From assembly GCF_013340205.1 (NCBI RefSeq), contig NZ_BJTG01000009.1, positions 124,001-188,000 on the forward strand: a DNA stretch of 64,000 nt, given 5' to 3'. This document shows, one piece after another, positions 17,917 through 26,204 of this stretch; positions within the stretch are counted from its first letter, which is position 1; every line of letters starts with the position of its first letter. The DNA comes from Anaeromyxobacter diazotrophicus (GTDB taxonomy: Bacteria; Myxococcota; Myxococcia; Myxococcales; Anaeromyxobacteraceae). The notes beneath the pieces were generated by a model. It had not been told where the DNA came from, searched no databases, and worked only from the letters and a program-made list of their open reading frames with translations. The position numbers were made by a program, and so were the translations under genes.

Positions 17917-19107
17917 ATGGCCGGCACGGGCTGGCGTTTCGGAGCGTACGAGCTCGACCTGGCGCGCCGCGAGCTGCGTGTCGAAGGGGAGCCGCGGCCG
18001 CTCCAGCCGCAGGTCTTCGCGGTGCTCGCCTATCTCGTCCGGAACCGGCATCGCGTCGTCCCCAAGGATGAGATCCTGCGGGAGCTCTGGCCGGACGCGG
18101 TCGTCACGGACGCATCGCTCCAGCGCGCGGTGAGCCTCGCGCGCCGCGCGTTCCGTCCGGCAGATCGCGGGCTGCTGCGCACCCACGCGCGGCAGGGATA
18201 CCGGTTCGTGGGCGAGCTCGCGGAGGTCGACCCGGACCCGGCCGACGCAGCCGCGGAGGCGCCCCCGAAGTACGTCCGCTCCGGCGACGTCCACATCGCG
18301 TACCGCACGGTCGGGCGGGGTCCCCTCGACATCGTCCTGGTGCTCGGGTGGGCGCTCGGCATGCGCACCGCGCTCGAGCTGCGGGGGGTATCCGACCTCG
18401 TCCGCACGCTCTCCGCGCGCGCCCGGGTGCTCCTGTTCGACAAGCGCGGGACGGGCGCGAGCGACCGCGTGAAGGCGCTGCCGCAGCTGCCGCAGCGCGT
18501 GGAGGACCTCGAGGCCGTCCTCGACGCAGTGCGGTCTCCCGGGGCTGTGCTGGTCGGGTTCTCGGAGGGAGGTCCGCTCGCGCTCACCTTTGCCGTGACG
18601 CGGCCGATCCGCGTGCGCGGCCTCGCCCTCGTCGGCGCCTTTGCCCGCATGTCGGCCGCGCCGGACCACGCTGCCGGCTGGAGCGACGTCGAGGTCGCAA
18701 CGCTTCGCGCGTACATCGCGAGCGGCTGGGGCTCCGGCGCGACGATGCGCGCGTTCGTCCCCGCCCGCCACCTCACCCCGCCGCTGCGCGCCTGGGCGGC
18801 CCGGGCCGAGCAGGAGGGCGCGAGCCCAGGCGCGGCCCTCGAGCTCCTGGAGATGAACATCGGGATCGACGTCCGGCCGCTGCTACCGCGCGTGCGGACG
18901 CCGTCCGTCGTGCTGCACGCGACCGGCGACCGCGTCGTACGCGTCGGGAACGGGCGCGCGCTCGCTGCCGCGATCCCGGGCGCGCGTCTCGTCGAGCCCC
19001 CCGGCGAGGATCACGCGTTCCTGTTCGGCGGCCGCCCGACCCTCGAGCGTGAGCTCGTGGCGCTCCTCGAGCGGGCGGCCGCCCGGCCCCATGCGGCGCT
19101 CACCTGA
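17917..19107 (+). CDS. Winged-helix DNA-binding domain fused to alpha/beta hydrolase
   Basis: 396 residues. Residues about 5-100 are an OmpR/CadC-type winged helix (FGAYELDLARRELRVEGEP, PQVFAVLAYLVRNRHRVVPK, QGYRFVGEL). From about 118 there is an alpha/beta hydrolase with nucleophile Ser216 in VGFSEGGPL and a late His in GEDHAFLFGG, similar to the hydrolase part of adenylate-cyclase-like or lipase regulators. It is cytosolic, with no membrane segment between the domains. Probably a one-component regulator whose ligand-binding unit is a hydrolase fold, but enzymatic activity is possible. It overlaps the convergent methyltransferase gene by 8 bp and lies inside the BI-1 3' repeat pair. Confidence 0.85.
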   Translation: MAGTGWRFGAYELDLARRELRVEGEPRPLQPQVFAVLAYLVRNRHRVVPKDEILRELWPDAVVTDASLQRAVSLARRAFRPADRGLLRTHARQGYRFVGELAEVDPDPADAAAEAPPKYVRSGDVHIAYRTVGRGPLDIVLVLGWALGMRTALELRGVSDLVRTLSARARVLLFDKRGTGASDRVKALPQLPQRVEDLEAVLDAVRSPGAVLVGFSEGGPLALTFAVTRPIRVRGLALVGAFARMSAAPDHAAGWSDVEVATLRAYIASGWGSGATMRAFVPARHLTPPLRAWAARAEQEGASPGAALELLEMNIGIDVRPLLPRVRTPSVVLHATGDRVVRVGNGRALAAAIPGARLVEPPGEDHAFLFGGRPTLERELVALLERAAARPHAALT

Positions 19108-19765
19108 CCGCGACTGCCGCGATCTGCGGCCGGATCGGCAGAAAGACCGTGCGCAGCGTGAACGGCGTGATCTCGACGGCGGCAAACCCGGCGTCCCGCA
19201 AGAGCTCGGCCACGTCGCGCTGGGTGTCGCAGCCCTCGAAGAACCACCGCCACGGCCGCTTCACGAGCCGCTGCACGCGCGCTACCCAGCTCCCCTCCGG
19301 CGCCGCCACGTGCTCCACGCACCAGAAGCGGCCATCGGGGCGGAGCACGCGCCGGACCTCCGCGAGCGCGCGCTCCGGATCGGTCACGGTGCAGAGCACG
19401 AGGCTCGAGATCACCGCGTCTACGCTCCCGTCCGGCACCGGCAGGCGCTCCGCGACCGCGGCGCGGACGTCCACCGTGACGCGGTGCCGAGCCGCCGCCG
19501 CCCGCAGGTTCGCGTGCATGTGCACGTTCGGCTCGACCGCGATGACGTGCGTTCCCGCGTCGAGGTAACGAAAGTTGCCGCCGTCCCCGGGCCCGATCTC
19601 GAGGACTGTGCGCGGCAGTCCTCCGAAGAGCTCGCGCTTGATGTGCCGGTACTTCCGGTGGACATAGCCGTCCATCGCGCGGAAGAACCACGCGTTCATC
19701 CGGTCGCGGATGGGGTGACCGAGCATCTCGCTCGCGCTCCCGGTGTCCGTCAGGTGCAGGTACAT
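19100..19765 (-). CDS. Class I SAM-dependent methyltransferase
   Basis: 221 residues from an ATG preceded by GAGGAGGA. Motif I is VLEIGPGDGGNFRYL, followed by IAVEPNVHMHANLR, the post-I region AERLPVPDGSVDAVISSLVLCTV and RVLRPDGRFWCVEHV. The C-terminal half (RPWRWFFEGCDTQRDVAELLRDAGFAAVEI) resembles small-molecule or phospholipid methyltransferases of the METTL7/UbiE-like group. Substrate is unknown. It is convergent with the winged-helix hydrolase, and both lie between the BI-1 repeats. Confidence 0.9.
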   Translation of the reverse strand: MYLHLTDTGSASEMLGHPIRDRMNAWFFRAMDGYVHRKYRHIKRELFGGLPRTVLEIGPGDGGNFRYLDAGTHVIAVEPNVHMHANLRAAAARHRVTVDVRAAVAERLPVPDGSVDAVISSLVLCTVTDPERALAEVRRVLRPDGRFWCVEHVAAPEGSWVARVQRLVKRPWRWFFEGCDTQRDVAELLRDAGFAAVEITPFTLRTVFLPIRPQIAAVAVR

Positions 19766-20108
19766 GTCCGTCCTCCTCGTGCGCACGTCGGCGTCACGGG
19801 CGAGAACGTACGCAGGGCGTTCCTCCCGCGTCCTGACCAAACCCTGATCCCGCGCCGCCGAGTCCGTCCCGCGGGCGCGCTCCTGCACGAGGGCTCTCAG
19901 TCGTCCTCGTCTGGCCACAGGGAGGGCCAGCGCCAGTGCATCCTCCGCGCCGCACCTTCCGGCGACCGGGCGGGTACACTCTTCGTGGAGGAGCCATGCC
20001 CGGGTGGCGAGTCCCGTTCTTCCCTGGCGCTCCCGCGGCTCCTGGGCAACCGGCGGAGCTGAGCGGCAGCTGACGCCGGCGTCGTTGCCCTCGCGGCGCT
20101 GCGCGCGT
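19766..20108. other. Intergenic region ending in the BI-1 3' repeat
   Basis: No gene can be supported. The start-like GGAGGAGCCATG near 19996 opens only a short frame without protein character. The right copy of the BI-1 3' repeat occupies 20042-20064. The rest may hold the promoter of the methyltransferase. Confidence 0.5.
20042..20064 (+). repeat. Direct repeat, right copy (BI-1 3' end duplicate)
   Basis: Identical 23-base copy of 17881-17903, encoding the C-terminal LGNRRS and stop of BI-1 but detached from any BI-1 gene. It marks the right boundary of a 2.1-kb islet. Confidence 0.85.
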
Positions 20109-21041
20109 TCAACGCCTGCGGGCGCGCAGGAGCCCGTACACGTACAGCGCCAAGAAGGCCGCGGCGCACGCCGTGCCGAGCCCGACGTACGCTCCCGTGA
20201 TCCGGTGCAGGCTCCACCCGTGGACCTGCATGAGGGCGCTCGGGTCGGACAGCCCCACGCCCTCGATCTCTCCCAGCGGAGCGGCGTCCGGGTCGGAGCG
20301 CGCGCCCAGCCACGTGCGGAACGCGTCGACGAAGCTCGCCGCGCCGATGGCGAGGAATCCCCAGCGGAGCGCGCCCTGGCGGATGCGGCTCTCCGGAGGC
20401 ACGTAGATCGTCGACATGAGCAGCGTCCCCAGGACGAGCGCTCCTCCATCACCGGCGAACGTGATGAACGCGCGGGCCGGCCTCGCCGGGAGCAGCACGC
20501 AGACCAGCTGCGCCACGAGCCCGGCTGCCCCGGTCACGATGAGGCTCGGAGACCGCGCCGCCCACCCGCGCCAGGCGACGTACGCGAAGGACGCAGCGAC
20601 CACCAGGACGACGAGGGCATGTCGGCTGTCCGAGATGGGGGTACGCCAGGGGCCAGGGAAGGCCAGGTGGCCGCAGAGCCAGGCCGCCGCCGCGTGTCCC
20701 AGCTCGTGCACCCACATCGACAGGAACGTCCGGACCAGCATGTGACCGGTCGGGGATGAGACGAGGAGCCACGACACGAGCAGCGCCACCGGAGGACCGA
20801 TGGCGCGGAGCGTGAGCTCGGTGCGCGCGTCATCGGCCGCTCCGCCCCAGACCACTTGCGTGCCTGGCGTCGATGCCAGCGCCGCCGTCGAAGGCGCGTC
20901 CGCCGTGCGCAGGTCGACGCCGGCGGGGGTCCCGGAAGCTGGCGCGCGCCGGTGCGCCCGAGCGTAGATGACGCCACAGCGCGGGCACTCCGGACCGTCC
21001 ACGCGGGGAGCATCGCAGTGCGGGCACGCGGCGGGGTTCAT
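20109..21041 (-). CDS. Zinc-ribbon membrane protein with HELGH metalloprotease-like motif
   Basis: 310 residues. An N-terminal zinc ribbon is formed by CPHC (6-9) and CPRC (19-22), followed by a ~50-residue linker and six or so hydrophobic segments. WVHELGH (110-116), at the edge of the second membrane segment, matches the HExxH zinc motif of M50-type intramembrane peptidases. A possible third ligand is not obvious to me. It might be a site-2-protease-like enzyme or an inactive relative. It stands alone, convergent with the islet's right repeat. Confidence 0.7.
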   Translation of the reverse strand: MNPAACPHCDAPRVDGPECPRCGVIYARAHRRAPASGTPAGVDLRTADAPSTAALASTPGTQVVWGGAADDARTELTLRAIGPPVALLVSWLLVSSPTGHMLVRTFLSMWVHELGHAAAAWLCGHLAFPGPWRTPISDSRHALVVLVVAASFAYVAWRGWAARSPSLIVTGAAGLVAQLVCVLLPARPARAFITFAGDGGALVLGTLLMSTIYVPPESRIRQGALRWGFLAIGAASFVDAFRTWLGARSDPDAAPLGEIEGVGLSDPSALMQVHGWSLHRITGAYVGLGTACAAAFLALYVYGLLRARRR

Positions 21042-21129
21042 CTCGGCCAGTGTAGCCCGTGCGTCCCGAAGACGTGACAGGGGCCTCGGTCATGCCCCGG
21101 AACCACCTGACCCGGCTCGTCCGGGCACA

Positions 21130-22056
21130 TCACCTGGAGAGGAACTTCAAGAGCGCGTCCATCGTCTCCTTCGGGCGCTCCTCCATCACCCAGTGCCCGG
21201 TCTCCGGCAGGACGACCGCCGTCGCGTCGACCGCGACGGCCTTGGCCTGCTCGGCCAGGGCGGCTCCATTCGCCTTCTCGCCACCGAGGGCGAGCACCGG
21301 CATCGGCAGCTTCGTCCGGGCGAGCTCCTCGAAGTCCTTCGCCGTCTGGGGGAACGAGACGAAGTACGCCCAGCCCGCCCGCATCCGCCCCGGCCGAGCG
21401 TAGGCGGCGGCGTAGGCCGCCCGATCGCCCTCGCCGATCGAGCGCCGCTTGTCGGCGGCGAAGTCGTTCCAGAAGTGCTCGAAGTAGATGCGCTCGCGCC
21501 CCTTCACGAGGGCCTCCGGCGTCGGGCCGCTGAACCGGAAGTGCCAGATGGCCGGGTCGTCGTAGATGGCGCGCCACCCCTCGACCCCGGGGAGGAAGGC
21601 GTCCATCAGCACGAGCTTCTCGACCTCGGCGGGGTACTGCGCCGCGTACGCGTATGCCACCATGAGCCCGATGTCGTGGCCCACGACCCTCGCCTTCTCG
21701 ACGCCGAGCGCCCGGGCGAGCGCGTGGACGCGGACGGCGGCGGTCTTCATGTCCAACCCGTCCTTCGGGATCTCCGAGTCGCCGATCCCCGGCAGGTCGG
21801 GCGCGATGACTTTGAAGTTCTCGGCGAGCCGCGGGATGAGCGGCCTCCACATCCGCGACGTCTCCGCGTAGCCGTGCAGCAGGATCACGGTCGGGCCGTG
21901 CCCGGCCGTGAGGTAGTGGAGCCTCAACCCCTCGATCTGCGCCGACCGCGATGCGACCCCGCTTCCGGGCACCGCGCGCCCATCCGAGCTCGCGCTCAGC
22001 GCGGCGAGCGGCACGAGCGCGCAGCACCGGATGAGCCAACCGTGAATGCCCTTCAT
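21130..22056 (-). CDS. Exported alpha/beta hydrolase, epoxide hydrolase/haloalkane dehalogenase type
   Basis: 309 residues. A signal peptide covers roughly the first 28 residues (GWLIRCCALVPLAALSASS). The core has the oxyanion motif HGYAETSRMW, nucleophile Asp128 in VVGHDIGLMVAYAYA (Asp rather than Ser, as in epoxide hydrolases and dehalogenases), and His in ETGHWVMEERPKE. It is periplasmic by the signal peptide. The substrate is not predictable. The start is the ATG at 22056; an upstream in-frame extension lacks a ribosome site. Confidence 0.88.
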   Translation of the reverse strand: MKGIHGWLIRCCALVPLAALSASSDGRAVPGSGVASRSAQIEGLRLHYLTAGHGPTVILLHGYAETSRMWRPLIPRLAENFKVIAPDLPGIGDSEIPKDGLDMKTAAVRVHALARALGVEKARVVGHDIGLMVAYAYAAQYPAEVEKLVLMDAFLPGVEGWRAIYDDPAIWHFRFSGPTPEALVKGRERIYFEHFWNDFAADKRRSIGEGDRAAYAAAYARPGRMRAGWAYFVSFPQTAKDFEELARTKLPMPVLALGGEKANGAALAEQAKAVAVDATAVVLPETGHWVMEERPKETMDALLKFLSR

Positions 22057-22304
22057 CGTTCCCCCTGCGCCGCCCCGGTTCGCTCGAGCAGACGGAGCGG
22101 CGCCGCGCACCGAGGGCGTCCAGCGCGTGCCGCTCCGGTGGCTCCTGTGGGCCCGCGCCTACGACTCCGCGCCGCCAGGATGGGTAGCCGTCCCTGCGTG
22201 GGGTCAGCGACTGTTCTCCGCCGCTGGGGCACGTCACCCGAGGCTGTCGCCCTGGCGCGAGGGCCTCGCGCCGCACGCGGGGGCGCCGCGAAGGGCGCCG
22301 CCGC

Positions 22305-22649
22305 TCACGGTTGCCTGACGATGTCGACCGAGATCTCCACCGCCGGAATCGGCCCTCGGTTCTCGAGCCAGTGGGTGGTGTGCCGGTCCTCGGGCCAGCC
22401 CGCCCCCGGCCCGTAGTCCGTGGCGACGCCATCTCGGTGATCGGTGATCGTGCCTTGCAGGATGTAGACGGCGCCGGGTCGGTCCTTGTGGTCGTGAACC
22501 GGGCCGAAGACGCCTCCCGGCTCGATCGTCACCATGCGCATTCGCAGCTGGCGCCCTGCCATGCCCTCGATCTCGGGACCCAGGTCGATGGTCGAGATCA
22601 TCTTGACCGCCACTCCCTTCGTCTCGGGCGCCACGCGCTCCTCGCTCAT
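22305..22649 (-). CDS. Small cupin-domain protein
   Basis: 114 residues with one cupin barrel. Metal-ligand pattern GGVFGPVHDHKDRPGAVYILQG (motif 1) and EDRHTTHWLENRGPIPAVEISVDI (motif 2) are clear. Single-cupin proteins of this type are dioxygenase-, isomerase- or binding-like. The function here is unknown. The start at 22649 is followed upstream by GGAGGGAAGC on the minus strand, a good ribosome site. Confidence 0.85.
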   Translation of the reverse strand: MSEERVAPETKGVAVKMISTIDLGPEIEGMAGRQLRMRMVTIEPGGVFGPVHDHKDRPGAVYILQGTITDHRDGVATDYGPGAGWPEDRHTTHWLENRGPIPAVEISVDIVRQP

Positions 22650-22753
22650 CGTGCTTCCCTCCAGGGTACGTGAGACCTCTCCGGCGTACCTGGCATAGCC
22701 GCCGGCGACGCCGCTGGCGCCCCTCAGCCTCCTTCCGAGCCGCTCACGGCGAA

Positions 22754-22918
22754 GTTGCGCGCGCCACCCCGGCGCGAAATGACAGGACGCTCCGGGGGAA
22801 CGCATGCACGGGATGAAGTGCCGGCATGGACGCGCTCGCCTACGACGCCGACGCCGACGCCGACCGGAAGTCATGGGACGCCTCCATGAAGCTGTTCAGG
22901 GAGGCGTTCGAGGATTGA
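22754..22918 (+). pseudogene. Scar of a second dienelactone hydrolase gene (central deletion)
   Basis: The upstream region (GTTGCGCGCGCC, GAAATGACAGG, CGCTCCGG), the start (ATGCACGGGATGAAGTG) and then directly the last ~85 bases (GGCATGGACGCGCTCGCC to the TGA at 22918) match the intact gene at 15383-16220. Roughly 670 bases of the middle are missing. The junction lies near 22823. The remnant ends 16 bp before the ABC ATPase start and may still supply its promoter. Confidence 0.9.
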
Positions 22919-22934
22919 CGGGGCCGGCGCCGCG

Positions 22935-23897
22935 ATGACGAACGCGATCGAGACGGTGGGGCTCTCGAAGCACTTCGGTCCGACCCGGGCGCTCGACGGC
23001 GTGGACCTCCGCATCCGCCAGGGCACCGTCTACGGCCTGCTCGGCCCGAACGGCGCCGGGAAGACGACGACCATCCGCATCCTCGCCACCCTGCTGCGGC
23101 CGACCGCCGGCCGCGCCGCCGTCCTCGGGCACGACGTGGTGAGCGAGGCGAGCGAGGTCCGCAGGAAGGTGAGCCTGACGGGGCAGTTCGCCTCGGTGGA
23201 CGAGGATCTGACGGGCCAGGAGAACCTCGTGCTCGTCGGCCGGCTGCTCGGGCTGTCGTGGCGCGACGCGCGGCGCCGCGCGTCGGAGCTGCTGGAGGCC
23301 TTCGAGCTCGCGGCCGCCGCCGGGCGGCAGGTGCGGACCTACTCCGGGGGGGAGCGGCGGCGCATGGACATCGCGGCGAGCCTCGTCGCGATCCCGGAGA
23401 TCCTCTTCCTCGACGAGCCCACGACCGGGCTCGACCCGCGGAGCCGCGCGCAGGTCTGGGAGCTCGTGCGCCGCATCGCCGCCGAGGGCACGACGGTGCT
23501 CCTCACGACGCAGTACCTCGACGAGGCGGACCGACTCGCCGAGCGGATGGCGGTCGTCGATCACGGCCGCGTGATCGCAGAGGGCACGAGCCGGGAGCTG
23601 AAGGCGTCGGTCGGCTCGAACTCGCTCCACGTGCGCCTCGTCGAGCCCGGCCAGCGCGGCGAGGCGCAGCAGCTCGTCACCCGGGTGCTCGGCGGCGGGG
23701 TGCTGCCGGCGTCGGACCCCGCGGAGATCGCCGCGCGCCTCGAGACGGCCGCGCAGGCCGCGGCGGTCCTCTCTGCGCTGAGCGAGCGCAGCATCGAGGT
23801 TGCGCAGCTCTCGGTGGGGAGCCCCAGCCTCGACGAGGTCTTCCTCGCGCTCACCGGTCGGGCGGCGGGCCCGGCGCAGGGGGAGCCGGAGCGATGA
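22935..23897 (+). CDS. DrrA-type ABC exporter ATP-binding protein
   Basis: 320 residues. Walker [10 protein letters not shown], signature [15 protein letters not shown], Walker [17 protein letters not shown], and an H-loop region [19 protein letters not shown] typical of the daunorubicin-resistance DrrA group. The C-terminal ~90 residues are the DrrA regulatory domain. It powers export of a drug or lipid-like molecule with the permease encoded downstream, whose ATG overlaps this stop (ATGA). Confidence 0.93.
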   Translation: MTNAIETVGLSKHFGPTRALDGVDLRIRQGTVYGLLGPNGAGKTTTIRILATLLRPTAGRAAVLGHDVVSEASEVRRKVSLTGQFASVDEDLTGQENLVLVGRLLGLSWRDARRRASELLEAFELAAAAGRQVRTYSGGERRRMDIAASLVAIPEILFLDEPTTGLDPRSRAQVWELVRRIAAEGTTVLLTTQYLDEADRLAERMAVVDHGRVIAEGTSRELKASVGSNSLHVRLVEPGQRGEAQQLVTRVLGGGVLPASDPAEIAARLETAAQAAAVLSALSERSIEVAQLSVGSPSLDEVFLALTGRAAGPAQGEPER

Positions 23898-24697
23898 ACG
23901 GGCCCCACGAGGTCCTCGCGATCCGCGCGCGGCCGCGCCCGGCCTCGGCTCCGTCCGCGGTGCTGACGCTCGCGTGGCGGGCGCTGCTGAAGATCAAGCA
24001 CGTCCCCTTCCAGCTCTTCGACGTGACCGTCACGCCGATCATGTTCACGCTGCTCTTCACGTTCATCTTCGGCGGGGCGCTCGCCGGGACCCCACGCCAG
24101 TACGTGCAGTACCTCCTGCCCGGCGTCCTCGTCCAGACGGTGCTCTTCATCACCGTCTACACGGGCGTGGGGCTGAACTCGGACATCCACAAGGGCCTCT
24201 ACGACCGGTTCCGCTCGCTCCCGATGTGGCAGCCGGCGCCGCTGCTCGGCGCGCTGGCCGGCGACGTGTTCCGGTACTCGATCGCGTCGGCGCTGATCCT
24301 GGTCGTGGGGTTCATCCTGGGGTTCCGGCCGCAGGGCGGCGCGGCGGGCGTCCTCCTCGCGATCGCGCTGGTCCTGACCTTCAGCTTCGCGCTCTCGTGG
24401 CCGTGGATCATCGTGGGGATGCTCGTCCGGACGCCCGAGTCGGTCATGACCACGAGCTTCCTCTTCCTGATGCCGCTCACGTTCGCGAGCGACATCTTCG
24501 TCGACCTCGGGACGATGCCAGGTTGGCTCCGGGCGGCCGTCGCGCGCAATCCGGTGACGCACCTGGCCCGCGCGTCCCGCCACCTGATGCACGGGCAGCC
24601 GGCCGGCGGCGACGTGCTCTGGACGCTCCTCGCGTCGACGCTGATCGTGGTCGTCGCGTCGCCCATCGCGATGCGGCTCTACCGCAAGGAGCGCTGA
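23894..24697 (+). CDS. DrrB-type ABC-2 permease
   Basis: 267 residues with six membrane segments (for example [60 protein letters not shown]). The last of these is the conserved ABC-2 signature before the final helix. It pairs with the overlapping DrrA-type ATPase to form an exporter. The substrate is unknown; no biosynthetic cluster is adjacent. Confidence 0.93.
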   Translation: MNGPHEVLAIRARPRPASAPSAVLTLAWRALLKIKHVPFQLFDVTVTPIMFTLLFTFIFGGALAGTPRQYVQYLLPGVLVQTVLFITVYTGVGLNSDIHKGLYDRFRSLPMWQPAPLLGALAGDVFRYSIASALILVVGFILGFRPQGGAAGVLLAIALVLTFSFALSWPWIIVGMLVRTPESVMTTSFLFLMPLTFASDIFVDLGTMPGWLRAAVARNPVTHLARASRHLMHGQPAGGDVLWTLLASTLIVVVASPIAMRLYRKER

Positions 24698-24737
24698 GCC
24701 GCACCCAGGCGCGGCCAGGGTCCTTCCCAGACCTCGC

Positions 24738-25097
24738 TCAGATGCGCTCGGGCACGGCCACCGTCCGCTCGTCGCGGACGTTCCCGGTGTTGAGCGTGCT
24801 GGCGGGCTCGAACAGGAGCACCTCGACCTCGTCTTCGGCCACGGGTCGGTGCTCCGTGCCGCGAGGCACCACGAGCAGCTCTCCAGCCTGGAGCTCGACC
24901 ACCCGATCCCTGAACTCCAACCGCAGGCTGCCGCGGACCACCAGGAACATCTCGTCTTCACGCTCGTGGTGATGCCACACGAAGGGGCCCCGGAGCTTCA
25001 CGACCTTCACGTGCTGCCCGTTCAGCTCCGCCACCACGCGCGGCTTCCAGAGGTCCTGGAACCGCGCCAGCTTCTCGGCGACGTTCACCTTCTCCAT
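24738..25097 (-). CDS. Cupin-domain protein
   Basis: 119 residues, one cupin barrel with VWHHHEREDEMFLVVRG (two His plus Glu) and LLVVPRGTEHRPVAEDE. It is a metal-binding beta-barrel of unknown activity, similar to mannose-6-phosphate-isomerase-like cupins. It lies convergent with the DrrB gene, 40 bp away. Confidence 0.88.
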   Translation of the reverse strand: MEKVNVAEKLARFQDLWKPRVVAELNGQHVKVVKLRGPFVWHHHEREDEMFLVVRGSLRLEFRDRVVELQAGELLVVPRGTEHRPVAEDEVEVLLFEPASTLNTGNVRDERTVAVPERI

Positions 25098-25155
25098 GCC
25101 CTCGAGCTAGCGCCGTCGGCTCCCAGGCGCCACCGCCGGGCGCCACGATGCGCGC

Positions 25156-25458
25156 TCAGTGCGGCAGCTTCGCCGCCAGGACGTCCGCCCGGTCGATGGT
25201 GGGCGGGGCCGCGAACAGCTCGCCGCCCTTGCTCTTCAGGGCCGCCGCCACCTGGCCGGCGAGGTGCGCCTGCCGCCCCGCCTCGTTGGGGAACGCGTCG
25301 AAGATGCCGAAGGAGGTCGGGCCGAGGCGAAGCGCGAACCAGGCCTGGGTGTCTCGCTCGCTCTCCACCACCGGCAGGGCGTCCTTCAGGAACTTCGTGA
25401 CGGCCTCCTCCTTCCCCGCCTTCGCCTCCAGCCGTACGTAGAGCGCTTCCGTGACCAT
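25156..25458 (-). CDS. Antibiotic biosynthesis monooxygenase (ABM) family protein
   Basis: 100 residues with the ABM/YgiN-like ferredoxin fold: EALYVRLEAKAGKEEAVTKFL at the start, ERDTQAWFALRLGPTSFGIFDAFPNEAGRQAHL in the middle. Such dimeric alpha-beta proteins include quinol monooxygenases and haem-degrading enzymes, though many have no known activity. The ATG at 25458 is preceded by GGAGGTGCACCCC on the coding strand. Confidence 0.88.
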   Translation of the reverse strand: MVTEALYVRLEAKAGKEEAVTKFLKDALPVVESERDTQAWFALRLGPTSFGIFDAFPNEAGRQAHLAGQVAAALKSKGGELFAAPPTIDRADVLAAKLPH

Positions 25459-25568
25459 GGGGTGCACCTCCGTCCGCTGACGTTGGGGCTGCTCGCCGCG
25501 AACCGCACGGCGGTCACGCTGCGGCCCTTCCGGCCCACGCACGGCTGGCCTTCGCCCGGACGAGCCGC

Positions 25569-26204
25569 CTACCCCGCCTGCATCCACCGCTTCAGCGCCG
25601 GGACCGTGCGCTTTCCCCACGCGCGGCTGGCGCGCTCCTCGAGGAACGCCGCGACGAGCGCGTCCACGAAGCGCGAGAGCTGCGCCGCGAGGGACAGCCG
25701 CTCGAGCATCCGGTCGTCGCCCTCCTCCGCCATCAGCTCCGGCAGCTTCGCCGCGCGGACGTCGAGGTGCTCGGCGTCGAGCGTCGCCTCGTAGACCTTC
25801 TGGGCGTCGTCCTCGCCGTGCGTGAAGCGGAGCCGCGCCTGGTGCACGAGCAGCCCCGCGTCGAGCGCGCGCCGGACCTGCGCCGCGTAGGGCGCCTCGG
25901 CGCCGCGCGCGGTGAGCTCCGTCACCTCGCCCGCGATCCCGCGCAGCGTGATGCGGCCGGTGAAGAGGACCACCAGCCCCGCCCCCTCCACCTGCACGAG
26001 CGGATCGCCCGACTCCGACCGCCAGAGCAGCCAGGTGAGCAGCTCGCGCCCCAGCCAGGTCCGGCCGCGGAGGACCTCGTCGCGCGCCTTGTCCCGCTCG
26101 ATCTCGACCGCGTCGCGCTGGTCCGCGTCGGTCGCCGCGCCGTCCACGCCGGCGTCGCCGCGCAGGAAGGCGGCCTCCGCGCGCGCCGCATCACGCTTCG
26201 CCAC
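25569..26204 (-). CDS. Conserved-looking protein coupled to RdgC-like gene
   Basis: 211 residues from a GTG at 26204, overlapping the end of the RdgC-like gene by 14 bp. This implies translational coupling. The protein is helical and charged, with a central segment WLGRELLTWLLWRSESGDPL and a beta-rich part VEGAGLVVLFTGRITLRG. I do not recognise the family. By association it probably acts with the RdgC-like protein in recombination or DNA-end handling. Confidence 0.7.
   Translation of the reverse strand: MAKRDAARAEAAFLRGDAGVDGAATDADQRDAVEIERDKARDEVLRGRTWLGRELLTWLLWRSESGDPLVQVEGAGLVVLFTGRITLRGIAGEVTELTARGAEAPYAAQVRRALDAGLLVHQARLRFTHGEDDAQKVYEATLDAEHLDVRAAKLPELMAEEGDDRMLERLSLAAQLSRFVDALVAAFLEERASRAWGKRTVPALKRWMQAG

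Noticed and set aside
19996-20075. Short ORF after GGAGGAGCCATG
   Set aside because: It opens out of frame with the BI-1 remnant and ends after 26 codons with Pro/Gly/Ala-rich content. No support as a gene.
22838-22862. Short tandem GACGCC repeats
   Set aside because: These are the Asp-Ala codons of the dienelactone hydrolase scar, present also in the intact gene, not an independent repeat array.
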